From NCBI GenBank assembly GCA_903772945.1, contig CAICTM010000481.1:1-64000 (forward strand): 64,000 nucleotides of DNA. Direction: 5' to 3'. The notes beneath the pieces were generated by a model. It worked only from the letters and a program-made list of their open reading frames with translations, made no database searches and was not told where the DNA came from. Numbering within the stretch: the stretch's first letter is position 1; each line of letters opens with the position of its first letter. The translations under genes were made by a program, and so were the position numbers. The stretch is from Seminavis robusta. Its lineage: Eukaryota > Bacillariophyta > Bacillariophyceae > Naviculales > Naviculaceae. Shown here one piece after another: positions 1-8,799 of this stretch.

Positions 1-240
1 TTTCCTTTACACTCAATTTCGATTTTGTGAGAGGAGAGTGCTGGAGAGTGACTCGGATGTACTGGCTCTAAGTAAATTTGAATACCAACGCACCTTCGCT
101 GTGATGTCAGTATTACGTCACTATAGGAAAAAGTACTGTTTGCGATTGTTCTCTGGTCATTCCATGACTGACTAGGGACTAACTAACTATACCTTTTCGT
201 ACTAAATGGATGGTAAGAGTCATTTAATAGAGCCAGAAAA
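1..240 (+). repeat. Left terminal direct repeat (partial)
   Basis: Identical over 240 bp to 4749-4988. It stops at ...gagccagaaaa; from 241 the two copies differ completely. The true left boundary lies outside the window. Confidence 0.9.
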
Positions 241-742
241 GGCTCTGGTATTGACTACTTAACGGAACGACGAAAAAAAAAAGGAGGAGGGGGGGTGGAG
301 TCCCGGATTCCATTCGTGGGACATCCCAAGACTTAGACATCATAAGTTCTTTAATTACCGAAATGTATCCTACTAAATCTGCGGTGTCTTCTTTGAAACG
401 TGTTCCTCTCCCAATGCATACAAAACCGAAGAGTAATAAGTAAACGAGTGGTATTCCCGTGCACTGTTTATTGGACACTGGTAAGACGTTTCCCCTCAGC
501 ACTCGCACCTCTTCTGGTGTCTGTCGGTCGCCCCACTAGTGACTAAAGCACCTCTCCGAAAGTTTCTGTGAATCGTCTGCGCCAACAAAATTGTTGAGTG
601 AGCCCCGTGGCAGGGCCGACGGGTTCACTGTGCAAATATAGTAGGACGGCATACGTTTCAAGTAAGGCGCTCCCCTGCACTCCACAAGTTTCGAAAATCG
701 TTGGATCGGTCTAACAGCATCAACGATTTCGGCAGGAGCAAG
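241..742. other. Non-coding leader between left repeat and transposase-like gene
   Basis: About 500 bp without a convincing gene. It contains an A-run followed by a G-rich purine tract (about 271-300). The frame of the downstream gene is open back to a TTG at 701, but the first ATG in frame is at 743. Open frames on the minus strand (224-508, 536-943) lack recognisable protein features. Confidence 0.5.
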
Positions 743-3700
743 ATGGTGAAGTATGGGTACGATCAGACAGAGTTTATCAAGGATGTGCGCACGAAGACAG
801 ATGCGGATGGTACGTGGCTCACTAGTCGAGATTGGCAGTCCATCAAGCCCCCAGGTGGCCGGTATCTCCCGCTGAACGTGCACTCGAATCGCTTGCATGT
901 GGGCTCTTTTTACATCAAGCCGGTGGCTTGTTTCGTGCCACATCTTCTGTCAGGAGTAATGCCAACCTGCCCCCACTGCAAATGCAACAAATACATTGAC
1001 ATTGGGCGCTCTAGATGGATTGAGTCGCCCAAGATTCTCTTTGGTATTGACAGTCACCGCTACCTTGATACGAAACTGTACTACTGCCGAAACTGCACCA
1101 AGCATTTCAATGGTTTTAACAAGACGTCACTGCAGCTGGATTCACATCTCTGGGTTGGCTTGTTTGACTTCCATCTCACCGATACCTTTGCTGTTGATGC
1201 ACAACTCTACAGTGACATCATTAACTCGACAGATCAAACCTCTACAGCTATAGCGAAGAAGTATGCTCAGAGAGTATTTGACAAGTATGTGAGCGATTTT
1301 CACTACTATCTTTATGCTGTGCGAGGAAACAAAGTGAGAGCAGAAAGGACCGATGTAAGCAGTGCTGACAGGACACAGAGGACTTTGGATGATATGGTTG
1401 CACCGCCCACCCAGTTAACAGACATGCAGATGACAGTGTCGACATTGCAGAGACTTCTAAGGAAAGCCAAATTCCACCAAAGTCATACAGACGCCATGGT
1501 AGAAGATGACCTCGATTTCAAGGACGTCGTGTCACGCAAGAAGAACAGAAATGAGAGGAAAGCTCCTTTGTCAGGCATTGGTGTTGGGAAGATGAGGGAC
1601 TTGATTGCTGTTGGTGTTCACAATGGCAGACAATTGTTGCAGTATGACAACCTCAGTAACAAATTCAAGAAGGATGTCCTCAATGGGTGGAAACGAAAGG
1701 TTGACGCAATATTCAAAGAGAGGAAACGCGAGGCGAAAAAGGCAGCAGACGAAGTCAAGAGTCTGGAGAGCCAACTAGCAGCTGCCACTACACATGTCGA
1801 AATGGAAGAGGCAGTTGGTATTGGACTGGAAAATGAAGGGGCGGCGCAACAACAAGAACAACAACAAACACCAACAAAGGAGATTCCCACCTTCAGCAAA
1901 ATCGACAACTCTGAGGGGTATAATGCAAGATTTCTGACACGGCACCGAATCGAAAGCATTCAAAGGACGCACTACCAGCACCGCAAACCAGTTCAAGACG
2001 CAAAAATGAGAGGGACCACTGGTGTTGTTGCAAAGCTTGACTTCAACTATAAAATCGCGACAAAGGTGAAGGTATACAAAGGTCGTGGAAGCAGCTTCAC
2101 CTCTTACAAGTGCATCGTCACAATCCAGAATGAATTTGGATTGACTACATACTGGAAGGGGCTTCAGAACAGCGAATCCATGGCAGAAATCAAAGGTGAC
2201 CTCTGCAGATTTCGCGATCGTGTCATTTTGAACGGTGGCAAGATCAGAGTGGTGTATGTGGACAATTGCTGCTCTACTGGAAAGATACTACGGGAGGTGT
2301 TTGGAGAAGACCTTCTAGTGAAATTGGACATCTTTCATTGGTTGAAACGGTGGGACGAAATGATTGCTGAGCCTTCTTCGCAAAATGCAGTGCTGTTTCG
2401 GGTTTTGATGAGTAGAGCGGTGTTCCTTGTTGAAGCATCTGCCTTTGAAGCTGCTAAAGAGGAGCTGACAAAGAAGCTAAATCGACAACCAACCAATCGC
2501 GAGATATTGAAGAAAGCAAATTCAGTTGTTCCGGGCCCAGAGCTGTTACGGAAGAATGTCATGGCGGTTATTCGCTTGGTGTATTATCTGGACTTGAAGA
2601 CAGAACTTGCAATCGCCAGTGCCAAAAGGAACGAAGGGGAGCGTTCCAGCAATGATAGCGAGGACTTGCCCAAGCTGATTCTCAAGACATGCAAGAAAAT
2701 CAGAGAAAAGGTAATTCAAAAGCAGATGCGACATGTTGATCTTGGATGTTTGTCGGATCCTCCAAGCGATATTGTCAATATGCATTTCAAGAACCCGAAA
2801 ACTGGCAAGACCTTTTCAGTTCGCTCAACAAGTGGAAATGAAGCAGACAACTTACAACTGGATCGTCTCACCGGTACATCCATTGGCATAGGCCTGGCAG
2901 AGAGAACCTGTGACACCTTCTTTGAACAGAGCAATGAAAGGAAGAGAATGAATCGTCTTGGGGAAAATGATCCATTTACTTATCGAACTGAAACTATGGC
3001 TTTGTTGAATTCGTATGCTCTCAAGTCAGGATTTAAAGAGGAGCAGCTACCGTTTCCACAACTGTCCGTGCCAAAGCTGAGCACGGTACATCCAAAGGAA
3101 TACATTGGATTTAACTACCAGCACTCAGCTTATGAAGATGTGTCGAATCCAGTACAGAATTTGGAGCCCTACTCACTTCAAGAAAGCAATGAAGATGGTG
3201 ACGATTCTGCATTAAGCGATCTACTGGAAGGGCTTTTTGACGATGAGGATGACGAGGACGATACAGGGACCGAAAATGGGAATGATTCTGTTAAATCGAA
3301 AGAGGAAGAAGCAATGCTCTTGTTGCCCGAAATCACCAAGCGAGAGACAACAATGCAAGCCTTTCAGCGACTGACTGAAGAGCGTCCATGGATACCCTTC
3401 CATTCAGGCCAAACTCCCAAAACTGCACTGGACCATGAAGAAGCTGCATTGTTTCAGTCTATGATCAGCAGGTACAGTCGCAATGCAACACCAAGCTCGC
3501 GAAATGGCTTCAACTCAATGGCAGCCGAATGGAACAACGAAATGGCACAGCGATTCATGAGAAGGACCGAAGGCGACACCGAAATTATTCTTATCAACAG
3601 GAAGTCAACGATACAACTTCAAGAGCACTACGATCGTTTAAAGGAAATGAAGCAAGCGGCAAACAGCTTCGTGCCAGGGAACCAATTTGAAGAAGCCATG

Positions 3701-4141
3701 AGAAACACCATTCGCGATTCAAGGAACCAGCTGCAACCACGTCCTCTACCACAAGTGGCCACACCGTTAATGTACCCAGCAATTGGGCATGCCCCATTGG
3801 GAACACCGTTAACCATCAATCCAGAGTTCATCGCTCCAAACCTACGTCATGCAACACTGACCACATGCCCGCCAGTAACTCCTTGGATAGTCAGAACAGC
3901 GAACGGTCCCATGACAACAATAAACGATCCATTACAGGGTTTTAAGAAAAGTACCTGGTGCATTACATGCGGTCATCGCAAAAGAGACCACACTCTACAA
4001 GAAAGCTTCGGCAGCAAGTGCAGGAGAACGTGGTGCGCTAAGTGTGGAAACCTGAAGCAATACCATCAACACGAAAAGATGGGGCCATACTGCAACAATA
4101 CAGCAAAGGATACAAGCCCTCACACAGCTTGGTACAGCTAG
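743..4141 (+). CDS. Transposase-like protein with N- and C-terminal zinc-binding motifs
   Basis: A 1132-aa protein if read from the ATG at 743; the open frame begins at a TTG at 701, which I do not accept as a nuclear start. Seen: a zinc-ribbon-like N-terminus (C76-x2-C79 with C115-x2-C118); a central region with V-D-N-C-C-S (D507), then D-I-F-H-W-L-K-R-W (D529), and much later S-G-N-E-A-D-N (E700); an acidic low-complexity stretch; and a C-terminal pair of CxxC motifs (W-C-I-T-C-G and W-C-A-K-C-G). Known: D-N-C-C followed by an F-H-x-L-x-R segment and a late Glu is the layout of DUF6729-type transposase-related proteins of fungi and algae; that assignment is from memory. Inference: D507/D529/E700 may be the catalytic acids. 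It lies inside the terminal repeats and its stop codon touches the stop of the opposing gene. No frameshift or internal stop, so possibly still active. Confidence 0.75.
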   Translation: MVKYGYDQTEFIKDVRTKTDADGTWLTSRDWQSIKPPGGRYLPLNVHSNRLHVGSFYIKPVACFVPHLLSGVMPTCPHCKCNKYIDIGRSRWIESPKILFGIDSHRYLDTKLYYCRNCTKHFNGFNKTSLQLDSHLWVGLFDFHLTDTFAVDAQLYSDIINSTDQTSTAIAKKYAQRVFDKYVSDFHYYLYAVRGNKVRAERTDVSSADRTQRTLDDMVAPPTQLTDMQMTVSTLQRLLRKAKFHQSHTDAMVEDDLDFKDVVSRKKNRNERKAPLSGIGVGKMRDLIAVGVHNGRQLLQYDNLSNKFKKDVLNGWKRKVDAIFKERKREAKKAADEVKSLESQLAAATTHVEMEEAVGIGLENEGAAQQQEQQQTPTKEIPTFSKIDNSEGYNARFLTRHRIESIQRTHYQHRKPVQDAKMRGTTGVVAKLDFNYKIATKVKVYKGRGSSFTSYKCIVTIQNEFGLTTYWKGLQNSESMAEIKGDLCRFRDRVILNGGKIRVVYVDNCCSTGKILREVFGEDLLVKLDIFHWLKRWDEMIAEPSSQNAVLFRVLMSRAVFLVEASAFEAAKEELTKKLNRQPTNREILKKANSVVPGPELLRKNVMAVIRLVYYLDLKTELAIASAKRNEGERSSNDSEDLPKLILKTCKKIREKVIQKQMRHVDLGCLSDPPSDIVNMHFKNPKTGKTFSVRSTSGNEADNLQLDRLTGTSIGIGLAERTCDTFFEQSNERKRMNRLGENDPFTYRTETMALLNSYALKSGFKEEQLPFPQLSVPKLSTVHPKEYIGFNYQHSAYEDVSNPVQNLEPYSLQESNEDGDDSALSDLLEGLFDDEDDEDDTGTENGNDSVKSKEEEAMLLLPEITKRETTMQAFQRLTEERPWIPFHSGQTPKTALDHEEAALFQSMISRYSRNATPSSRNGFNSMAAEWNNEMAQRFMRRTEGDTEIILINRKSTIQLQEHYDRLKEMKQAANSFVPGNQFEEAMRNTIRDSRNQLQPRPLPQVATPLMYPAIGHAPLGTPLTINPEFIAPNLRHATLTTCPPVTPWIVRTANGPMTTINDPLQGFKKSTWCITCGHRKRDHTLQESFGSKCRRTWCAKCGNLKQYHQHEKMGPYCNNTAKDTSPHTAWYS

Positions 4142-4714
4142 CTAGGGGGAAGACATGACCTCAGCCGGACTCGCATGGTACTGGTCAATCCTGTCTTGGA
4201 CGAAATGGAAGCTGTTACAGGCGATTCGCCAAAAGTCGTCCTGGTGGATTACGTAATCAACAACAAAGTGCTGATGCCACGAAACGAAGATGGAGTCTTT
4301 TACCGCAATGGCTTCCACGGGAACAGCTGCTTGGAGTCTCTTTTCGATACGGATTCGAAGCACGTGATAGAACGTGTACTCGCGACACAAAGGTTTCCCC
4401 TGGCGATGCCACTTGTTAAACAAGCAACAAACATCCTCGAACCAAATGGGATTGTACTTCTTTCCCCACTTGTCCAAGACGTCCATGACATGAGAAGCGT
4501 CATTGCTCAAAGGAAATGCCGTCTTGGTCAAAATCAAGTGCATGCATGTCTCTGCGTCAAAGCTGGATGACAGCACAGGATTCAGGATTGCGCCAGAAGC
4601 AAGCATCAACCACTTGCAGTGGAACTTCTGCCTTGTGATTCTAACATCACAGTAGGGATAACTCTCTCCATTAGTCAATACAAACTTGTCGAATGCGTCC
4701 TTGTTGACCTGCAT
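4142..4714 (-). CDS. Small unknown protein inside the terminal-repeat element
   Basis: 190 aa from an ATG at 4714 to a TAG at 4144-4142. I do not recognise the family. The protein is rich in aromatic residues, His and Cys (for example F-H-C-K-W-L-M-L-A and W-H-Q-H-F-V-V-D-Y), contains no obvious signal peptide or membrane span, and looks more protein-like than the random antisense frames nearby. It runs convergently to the transposase-like gene and the two stop codons are directly adjacent (plus TAG 4139-4141, minus TAG 4144-4142). Its 5' end lies 34 bp inside the right terminal repeat. Inference: an accessory gene of the element, or a captured host gene. A plus-strand ORF at 4175-4570 overlaps it and is probably its shadow. 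Confidence 0.55.
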   Translation of the reverse strand: MQVNKDAFDKFVLTNGESYPYCDVRITRQKFHCKWLMLASGAILNPVLSSSFDAETCMHLILTKTAFPLSNDASHVMDVLDKWGKKYNPIWFEDVCCLFNKWHRQGKPLCREYTFYHVLRIRIEKRLQAAVPVEAIAVKDSIFVSWHQHFVVDYVIHQDDFWRIACNSFHFVQDRIDQYHASPAEVMSSP

Positions 4715-4748
4715 CTTGTAGTCGTTTGTCGTTTACACTCGGTTGTTG

Positions 4749-4988
4749 TTTCCTTTACACTCAATTTCGATTTTGTGAGAGGAGAGTGCTGGAGAGTGAC
4801 TCGGATGTACTGGCTCTAAGTAAATTTGAATACCAACGCACCTTCGCTGTGATGTCAGTATTACGTCACTATAGGAAAAAGTACTGTTTGCGATTGTTCT
4901 CTGGTCATTCCATGACTGACTAGGGACTAACTAACTATACCTTTTCGTACTAAATGGATGGTAAGAGTCATTTAATAGAGCCAGAAAA
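4749..4988 (+). repeat. Right terminal direct repeat
   Basis: Exact copy of 1-240. Just upstream (about 4729-4765) the motif gtttacactc / ctttacactc occurs twice 28 bp apart, so the repeat probably begins near there. Followed by unique sequence starting cgactcattgg. Confidence 0.9.
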
Positions 4989-5128
4989 CGACTCATTGGT
5001 CTTCACAGCCAGACTCCACGATCTACGGCTGGCCGATGCCAAAGTCAAAGATCTTTTCTGCACTCGCAATTGCAATTGAGGCTGCCTCCTCCTACAAGTA
5101 ATGTAAAAGTCGATCTACATGTACCACC

Positions 5129-6571
5129 ATGTCCTCTCATCTGCCTCCACAAGACCCATCCTCTGATATTCTTGCCTCGTTGTTGTATCAGAAGGATCTT
5201 TGGATCAACGACGTCTTTCCATTTTTGGGTCTGGGACACTTCCTTTTTGTGGGAAGTGTCAACACACAATTCAAGAGTCTCTATCAAGAATATTGCAATC
5301 ACGAGATGAGTCCAACCCTTGTCGTCATAGAAGATGACGAGGAAGATGACAACAAAGTGCGACCCGCAACCAGCACCGACACATTGTACAGTGCAGCATT
5401 TTTCAATGTGACATGTGCCAAATACTGGTACAGCCTACAGTTTGATTCCAGTCGACAAGATCCAAAACCACTTTTGTTGTGCACACATGCTGCAAGAGTG
5501 GGAAATCTTACAGTTCTTCAATGGGCTCGCGAGAATCCATGTCCATGGAACGAACAGACATGTGCTGGAGCCGCCAAGGGCAGCCATTTGGAGGTCTTAA
5601 AATGGGCCAGAGAGAATGGTTGTCCATGGGATGCAACAACCTGCTCTTTTGCTGCTAGGAACGGGCACCTTGAAATACTAAAATGGGCAAGAGGCAACAT
5701 TAACTTCTGCCCATGGGATGCAGATACCTGTTCTTCTGCTGCTGAGGGTGGCCATCTGGAGGTGCTAAAATGGGCAAGAGAAAATGGATGTCCATGGGAC
5801 TGGCGTACATGTTTCGAGGCCATCACAAGGGGGCATTTGACAGTTCTCAAATGGGCTCGTTCCGATGGTTGTCCTTGGAATCATTGGACATGTTTTAATG
5901 CTGCAAAGTATGGTCAGTTGGAGGTGCTGAAATGGGCAAGAGAGCAGGGTTGCCACTGGAACGAAAGGGTGTGCTACATTGCTGCTCTAGGTGGCCATTT
6001 GGCAGTGTTGATATGGGCACGAGAAAATGGCTGTCCATGGGATGTGGCAACATGTCATGCTGCTGCTGAAGGTGGGCACTTGGAAGTACTGAAATGGGCG
6101 AGAGAAAACAACTGCCCCTGGAATGAGCTAACATGCAGCCATGCTGCCGCTGCTGGTAATTTGGAATTATTGAAATGGGCCAAAGAAAATGGCTGTCCAT
6201 GGAATGAGGATACATGCAGTGGTGCCGCTAAAGGTGGATTCTTGGAAATTTTGAAATGGGCAAGAGGAAATGGGTGCCCCTGGGATGAGCAGACTTGCCG
6301 TTTTGCAGCCAAGTATGGTCATTTGGACATTTTGGAATGGGCACACGCAAATGGTTGCCACTGGACCACCAAAGCATGTGCAGCTGCTGCTGAAAATGGA
6401 CAATTGGAAACATTGCAGTGGTTGCATGCAAATGGATGTCCTTGGGATGGCGAGACATGCTACCGGGCTGAAATATCTGGGCATCCAGAAGTTCTGCAGT
6501 GGGCACTTGCCAATGGCTGCCCAGAGAGTGCCTTTGTGAACAACTATGACAATGATTCAGGGAGCAACTAA
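5129..6571 (+). CDS. Ankyrin-repeat protein with N-terminal F-box-like segment
   Basis: 480 aa, intronless, start in an A-rich context (accaccATGt). Seen: residues about 30-60 (D-V-F-P-F-L-G-L-G-H-F-L-F-V-G-S-V-N) resemble the degenerate F-box-like start found on many diatom ankyrin proteins; an acidic run follows; then from about residue 115 thirteen tandem 27-aa units of the pattern C-x2-A-A-x2-G-H-L-E-V-L-K-W-A-R-E-N-G-C-P-W-(D/N). Only unit 3 is longer, with two extra residues. Known: this is the algal/protist variant of the ankyrin repeat, a protein-protein interaction scaffold. Inference: an adaptor, perhaps choosing targets for ubiquitination. The unit similarity at DNA level suggests repeat turnover by unequal crossing over. 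The terminal repeat of the upstream element lies 140 bp before the ATG. Partner unknown. Confidence 0.85.
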   Translation: MSSHLPPQDPSSDILASLLYQKDLWINDVFPFLGLGHFLFVGSVNTQFKSLYQEYCNHEMSPTLVVIEDDEEDDNKVRPATSTDTLYSAAFFNVTCAKYWYSLQFDSSRQDPKPLLLCTHAARVGNLTVLQWARENPCPWNEQTCAGAAKGSHLEVLKWARENGCPWDATTCSFAARNGHLEILKWARGNINFCPWDADTCSSAAEGGHLEVLKWARENGCPWDWRTCFEAITRGHLTVLKWARSDGCPWNHWTCFNAAKYGQLEVLKWAREQGCHWNERVCYIAALGGHLAVLIWARENGCPWDVATCHAAAEGGHLEVLKWARENNCPWNELTCSHAAAAGNLELLKWAKENGCPWNEDTCSGAAKGGFLEILKWARGNGCPWDEQTCRFAAKYGHLDILEWAHANGCHWTTKACAAAAENGQLETLQWLHANGCPWDGETCYRAEISGHPEVLQWALANGCPESAFVNNYDNDSGSN

Positions 6572-6885
6572 AATACTAAAATCAGTCTTTTCCTGTATTC
6601 TACTATCTACTCCCTGAATTGAAAGAGGATTTGAGAGTTCCTACATGTACATTACGCCAGCAATGTTGAAAGTCATTTAGCTAGTTTCTTTATCTCAATC
6701 TATCATATCATTTATTTAAATTAGTTGTATTTGTTGTTTAGGAGAATGCCCAGGAATTGTTTGTTGTACGTTTGCCTGAAATTCCTCGAACAATTGATGC
6801 ATCATCAATTTGAAGCGGAGGGCCATGAGTTGGCGGTAGATTCCACCGTTGAAAGATCCAACGATTGTTGTATTGTGTGGTAGCA
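6572..6885. other. Convergent intergenic spacer
   Basis: About 310 AT-rich bases between two convergent genes. They hold both 3' UTRs; runs such as tcatttatttaaattag could serve polyadenylation. No gene seen. Confidence 0.5.
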
Positions 6886-8274
6886 TCAGTCGGAGGAGGG
6901 CCACGAGCGTGGGCGTGGTGTGAATCCTGCTTCAATAGCCTGGATGCTATGATACATGGTGTTGCTGAACTGTCGAAGGGGCAAAACGTCAAATGGTTCT
7001 TCGAGCTGAACGCTTATATCTTCAATCCCAAGAACTGCATAACTTGTCAGCAGCGTCGTGGGAATTGTTCCCATTGGCCCCAAGAGTGGGTAAAGTGCAA
7101 AGGGCAAAGAATTGGACCACACAAAGAGCATTCGTGAAGAATGTCGAGTAAAGCCGGTTGGCAAGGGTGTTTTGGCAATGCGTTCGCCACTTCCCAATGC
7201 CTTGGTGAGGCGTTCGATTGTACTATCCAATGCACGCACAAACACAGGGTGTAACGCCTCGGGGTTACCTTTGACACTGCTCACAGCTGTCAGAGTTTCG
7301 CCCATACAGGTGATGATCTCGAGAGGGACATTGCCTCCATTGGCTTTGACTTGACAGATCCTGTCGAAGTCTTCTTGAAGAATCGGAGGAGTGGTGGCGT
7401 TATTGGCGACTGTTGTCTTGTCATTCTTGTCGTCACTACCACCGGGAGGAGAATAAAAGAAGACATCGGCAAGTTCCGCTTCGAACTCGGCCTGTACACG
7501 ACCATAAAACTGCTTGTCTCCCAGCCTTGACATACGTTTCATACTGTAATGACATCCCTTATCATTGAGGTGAAATAAAAAGGCCACGGGAAAGGCTTGA
7601 CACAAGCGCAACATGCGCGTCTTCATATCATCATTTTCGGGAACCCACATGACGGTTTGCCGCGCCAAATCACGAAGAGTAGTTTGCGTATCGGACCAGC
7701 TTTTGCGTCCCTCATTGTACCTGCCGTAACTGTTGTTGAGACGGAAACCAGCCAACAAACCAATAGCCGTGGTAGCCCCGGCAAAAGCCGTCGGCGAAAT
7801 GCTGAGACCTGTTGCCGTTGATGTCGCCACAAACTCATTGTAGTACGTCAGCAATCCTGCCACGGTAGTGACACAGAATAGATCGGGGAAGAGCAAACGT
7901 TGAAAAGGTGCCGATTGAAAGAGGTAGGCCATGTGCCGAAATTTTCTGTAAGGACTCTTGTGTTTTCCCCACTGCGAATGCAAAAAGTAGAGCTCTCGGG
8001 TTGGACACGTTCGCTGATTTCGAGCCAATCGAGTGTTGCCAGCATTGACGTCCATTTCGAACTCACTGCGATTGCTGGTAGCTCGTTCAGCCCTGGGGAC
8101 GTAAAATTCCGGTTTCTTGGCGGGGATGGTGACAGCGCGAATTTCTTGACAATATGGAGATTTCCAACCATTTGCTTGGAGGATCAGGCGTGGACCAAGG
8201 GGGAATCGCTTTGGGGTGACTGCACTTCTCATCAGGCGAAACGCCATGGTTGGGGATGAGATCAAGATCATCAT
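6886..8274 (-). CDS. Bestrophin-like anion channel
   Basis: 462 aa, intronless, from ATG 8274; a second in-frame ATG at 8246 (M-A-F-R-L-M-R-S) is an equally good start. Seen: a basic N-terminal extension of about 120 residues; then hydrophobic segments around F-C-V-T-T-V-A-G-L-L and G-A-T-T-A-I-G-L-L-A-G-F; the conserved stretch R-L-N-N-S-Y-G-R-Y-N-E-G-R-K-x-W; a later hydrophobic pair around L-P-F-A-L-Y-P-L-L-G; and G-I-E-D-I-S-V-Q-L-E-E-P-F-D near the C-terminus. Known: this order matches the bestrophin/RFP-TM family; the acidic E-E-P-F motif follows the last helix. In plants and algae members sit in thylakoids (VCCN1-like) or near the pyrenoid. Inference: chloride or bicarbonate conductance. 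The basic N-terminus could be an organelle signal, but no clear signal peptide with a plastid F motif is visible, so the membrane is unknown. Confidence 0.85.
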   Translation of the reverse strand: MMILISSPTMAFRLMRSAVTPKRFPLGPRLILQANGWKSPYCQEIRAVTIPAKKPEFYVPRAERATSNRSEFEMDVNAGNTRLARNQRTCPTRELYFLHSQWGKHKSPYRKFRHMAYLFQSAPFQRLLFPDLFCVTTVAGLLTYYNEFVATSTATGLSISPTAFAGATTAIGLLAGFRLNNSYGRYNEGRKSWSDTQTTLRDLARQTVMWVPENDDMKTRMLRLCQAFPVAFLFHLNDKGCHYSMKRMSRLGDKQFYGRVQAEFEAELADVFFYSPPGGSDDKNDKTTVANNATTPPILQEDFDRICQVKANGGNVPLEIITCMGETLTAVSSVKGNPEALHPVFVRALDSTIERLTKALGSGERIAKTPLPTGFTRHSSRMLFVWSNSLPFALYPLLGPMGTIPTTLLTSYAVLGIEDISVQLEEPFDVLPLRQFSNTMYHSIQAIEAGFTPRPRSWPSSD

Positions 8275-8799
8275 CTTGACAAAGGACTGAAACCCTCGTC
8301 AAGTGATTTTAGATTTATCTTTGTGATGTGAGGGGGTTTCGCGGAAGGTTTTGGAACTGACGTCACTCGTTTTCACTATCTTTTGACATCAAATGACATC
8401 ATCATGACGCCAAGTTTTAATTCAGGAGGCTCGTTGGCTGAAGCCGAGAGGCAAAGGGGTTTTAGCTTTAGTCTACACAGCATTCAACGTTCTCCATCAC
8501 ATAGAGTCTAGTCTCAGGTCTGGGGTCAGGCTGCACTGGCAAGGCCAGCAGCTTTGGTGACGTTGGTCTAGTTCTGGTGCAGCTGGATTTGGAAAAGGTT
8601 TGATCCAGGCGTTGGTCGACGTCTCGCCTCCAGATGGACCAGGTGTGGTACCTGTGTATGGTAAGATTAGGTGCGGGAGTGGGGATAAGTTACCATTGCT
8701 ACTGCCGTGCCTAGAAGTATCTCGGTATCTGCCAAAAGTCTATCCTTCAAACTGGTTTATTTGCAGTGCTTCATTTACCGATTGGAAAGGAAACAAATC
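8275..8799. other. Intergenic region upstream of the bestrophin-like gene
   Basis: 525 bp. Holds the promoter side of the bestrophin-like gene and the 3' side of the acyltransferase-like gene. Contains TGACGTCA-like palindromic sequence (ctgacgtcactcg near 8360) and tgacatcaaatgacatcatcatgacg, i.e. several CRE/bZIP-like half sites within 60 bp. No gene seen. Confidence 0.4.
8360..8410. promoter_or_regulatory. Cluster of CRE/bZIP-like TGACGTCA half sites
   Basis: The string tgacgtcactc is followed within 50 bp by tgacatca, tgacatcatcatgacg. These lie 85-140 bp upstream of the bestrophin-like ATG. In diatoms, CRE-like TGACGT elements are known in CO2/cAMP-responsive promoters (for example carbonic anhydrase genes). 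Assignment is by motif only. Confidence 0.35.

Larger units (their letters stand above)
1..4988 (+). mobile_element. Terminal-direct-repeat element carrying a transposase-like gene and a small convergent gene (left end cut by the window)
   Basis: Seen: bases 1-240 recur without a mismatch at 4749-4988, in the same orientation, and enclose 4.5 kb with two opposing genes (743-4141 plus; 4142-4714 minus). The left copy starts before the window, so the full repeat length and any target duplication cannot be read; the repeat edge on the right is 4988. The identity of the two repeats suggests a young insertion, or a recent tandem duplication. Known: long terminal direct repeats usually mark LTR retroelements, but no reverse transcriptase, integrase, protease or gag-like frame is present, and the large gene looks like a DDE-type enzyme. 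Inference: a DNA-transposon-like unit with unusual ends. It ends only 140 bp upstream of the ankyrin-gene ATG, so its right repeat may act as that gene's promoter. Confidence 0.6.

Noticed and set aside
241-300. Primer-binding site and polypurine tract next to the left repeat
   Set aside because: ggtattgac and the G/A run look suggestive, but a polypurine tract should lie next to the right repeat on this strand, and there is no pol gene.
1-4988. LTR retrotransposon
   Set aside because: Long identical direct repeats fit, but no gag, protease, reverse transcriptase, RNase H or integrase frame exists, and the large gene resembles a DDE transposase-like family.
5518-6506. Long antisense frames within the ankyrin gene
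   Set aside because: They arise from the 27-codon periodicity of the repeat (81 bp), which keeps several other frames open; compositions are not protein-like.
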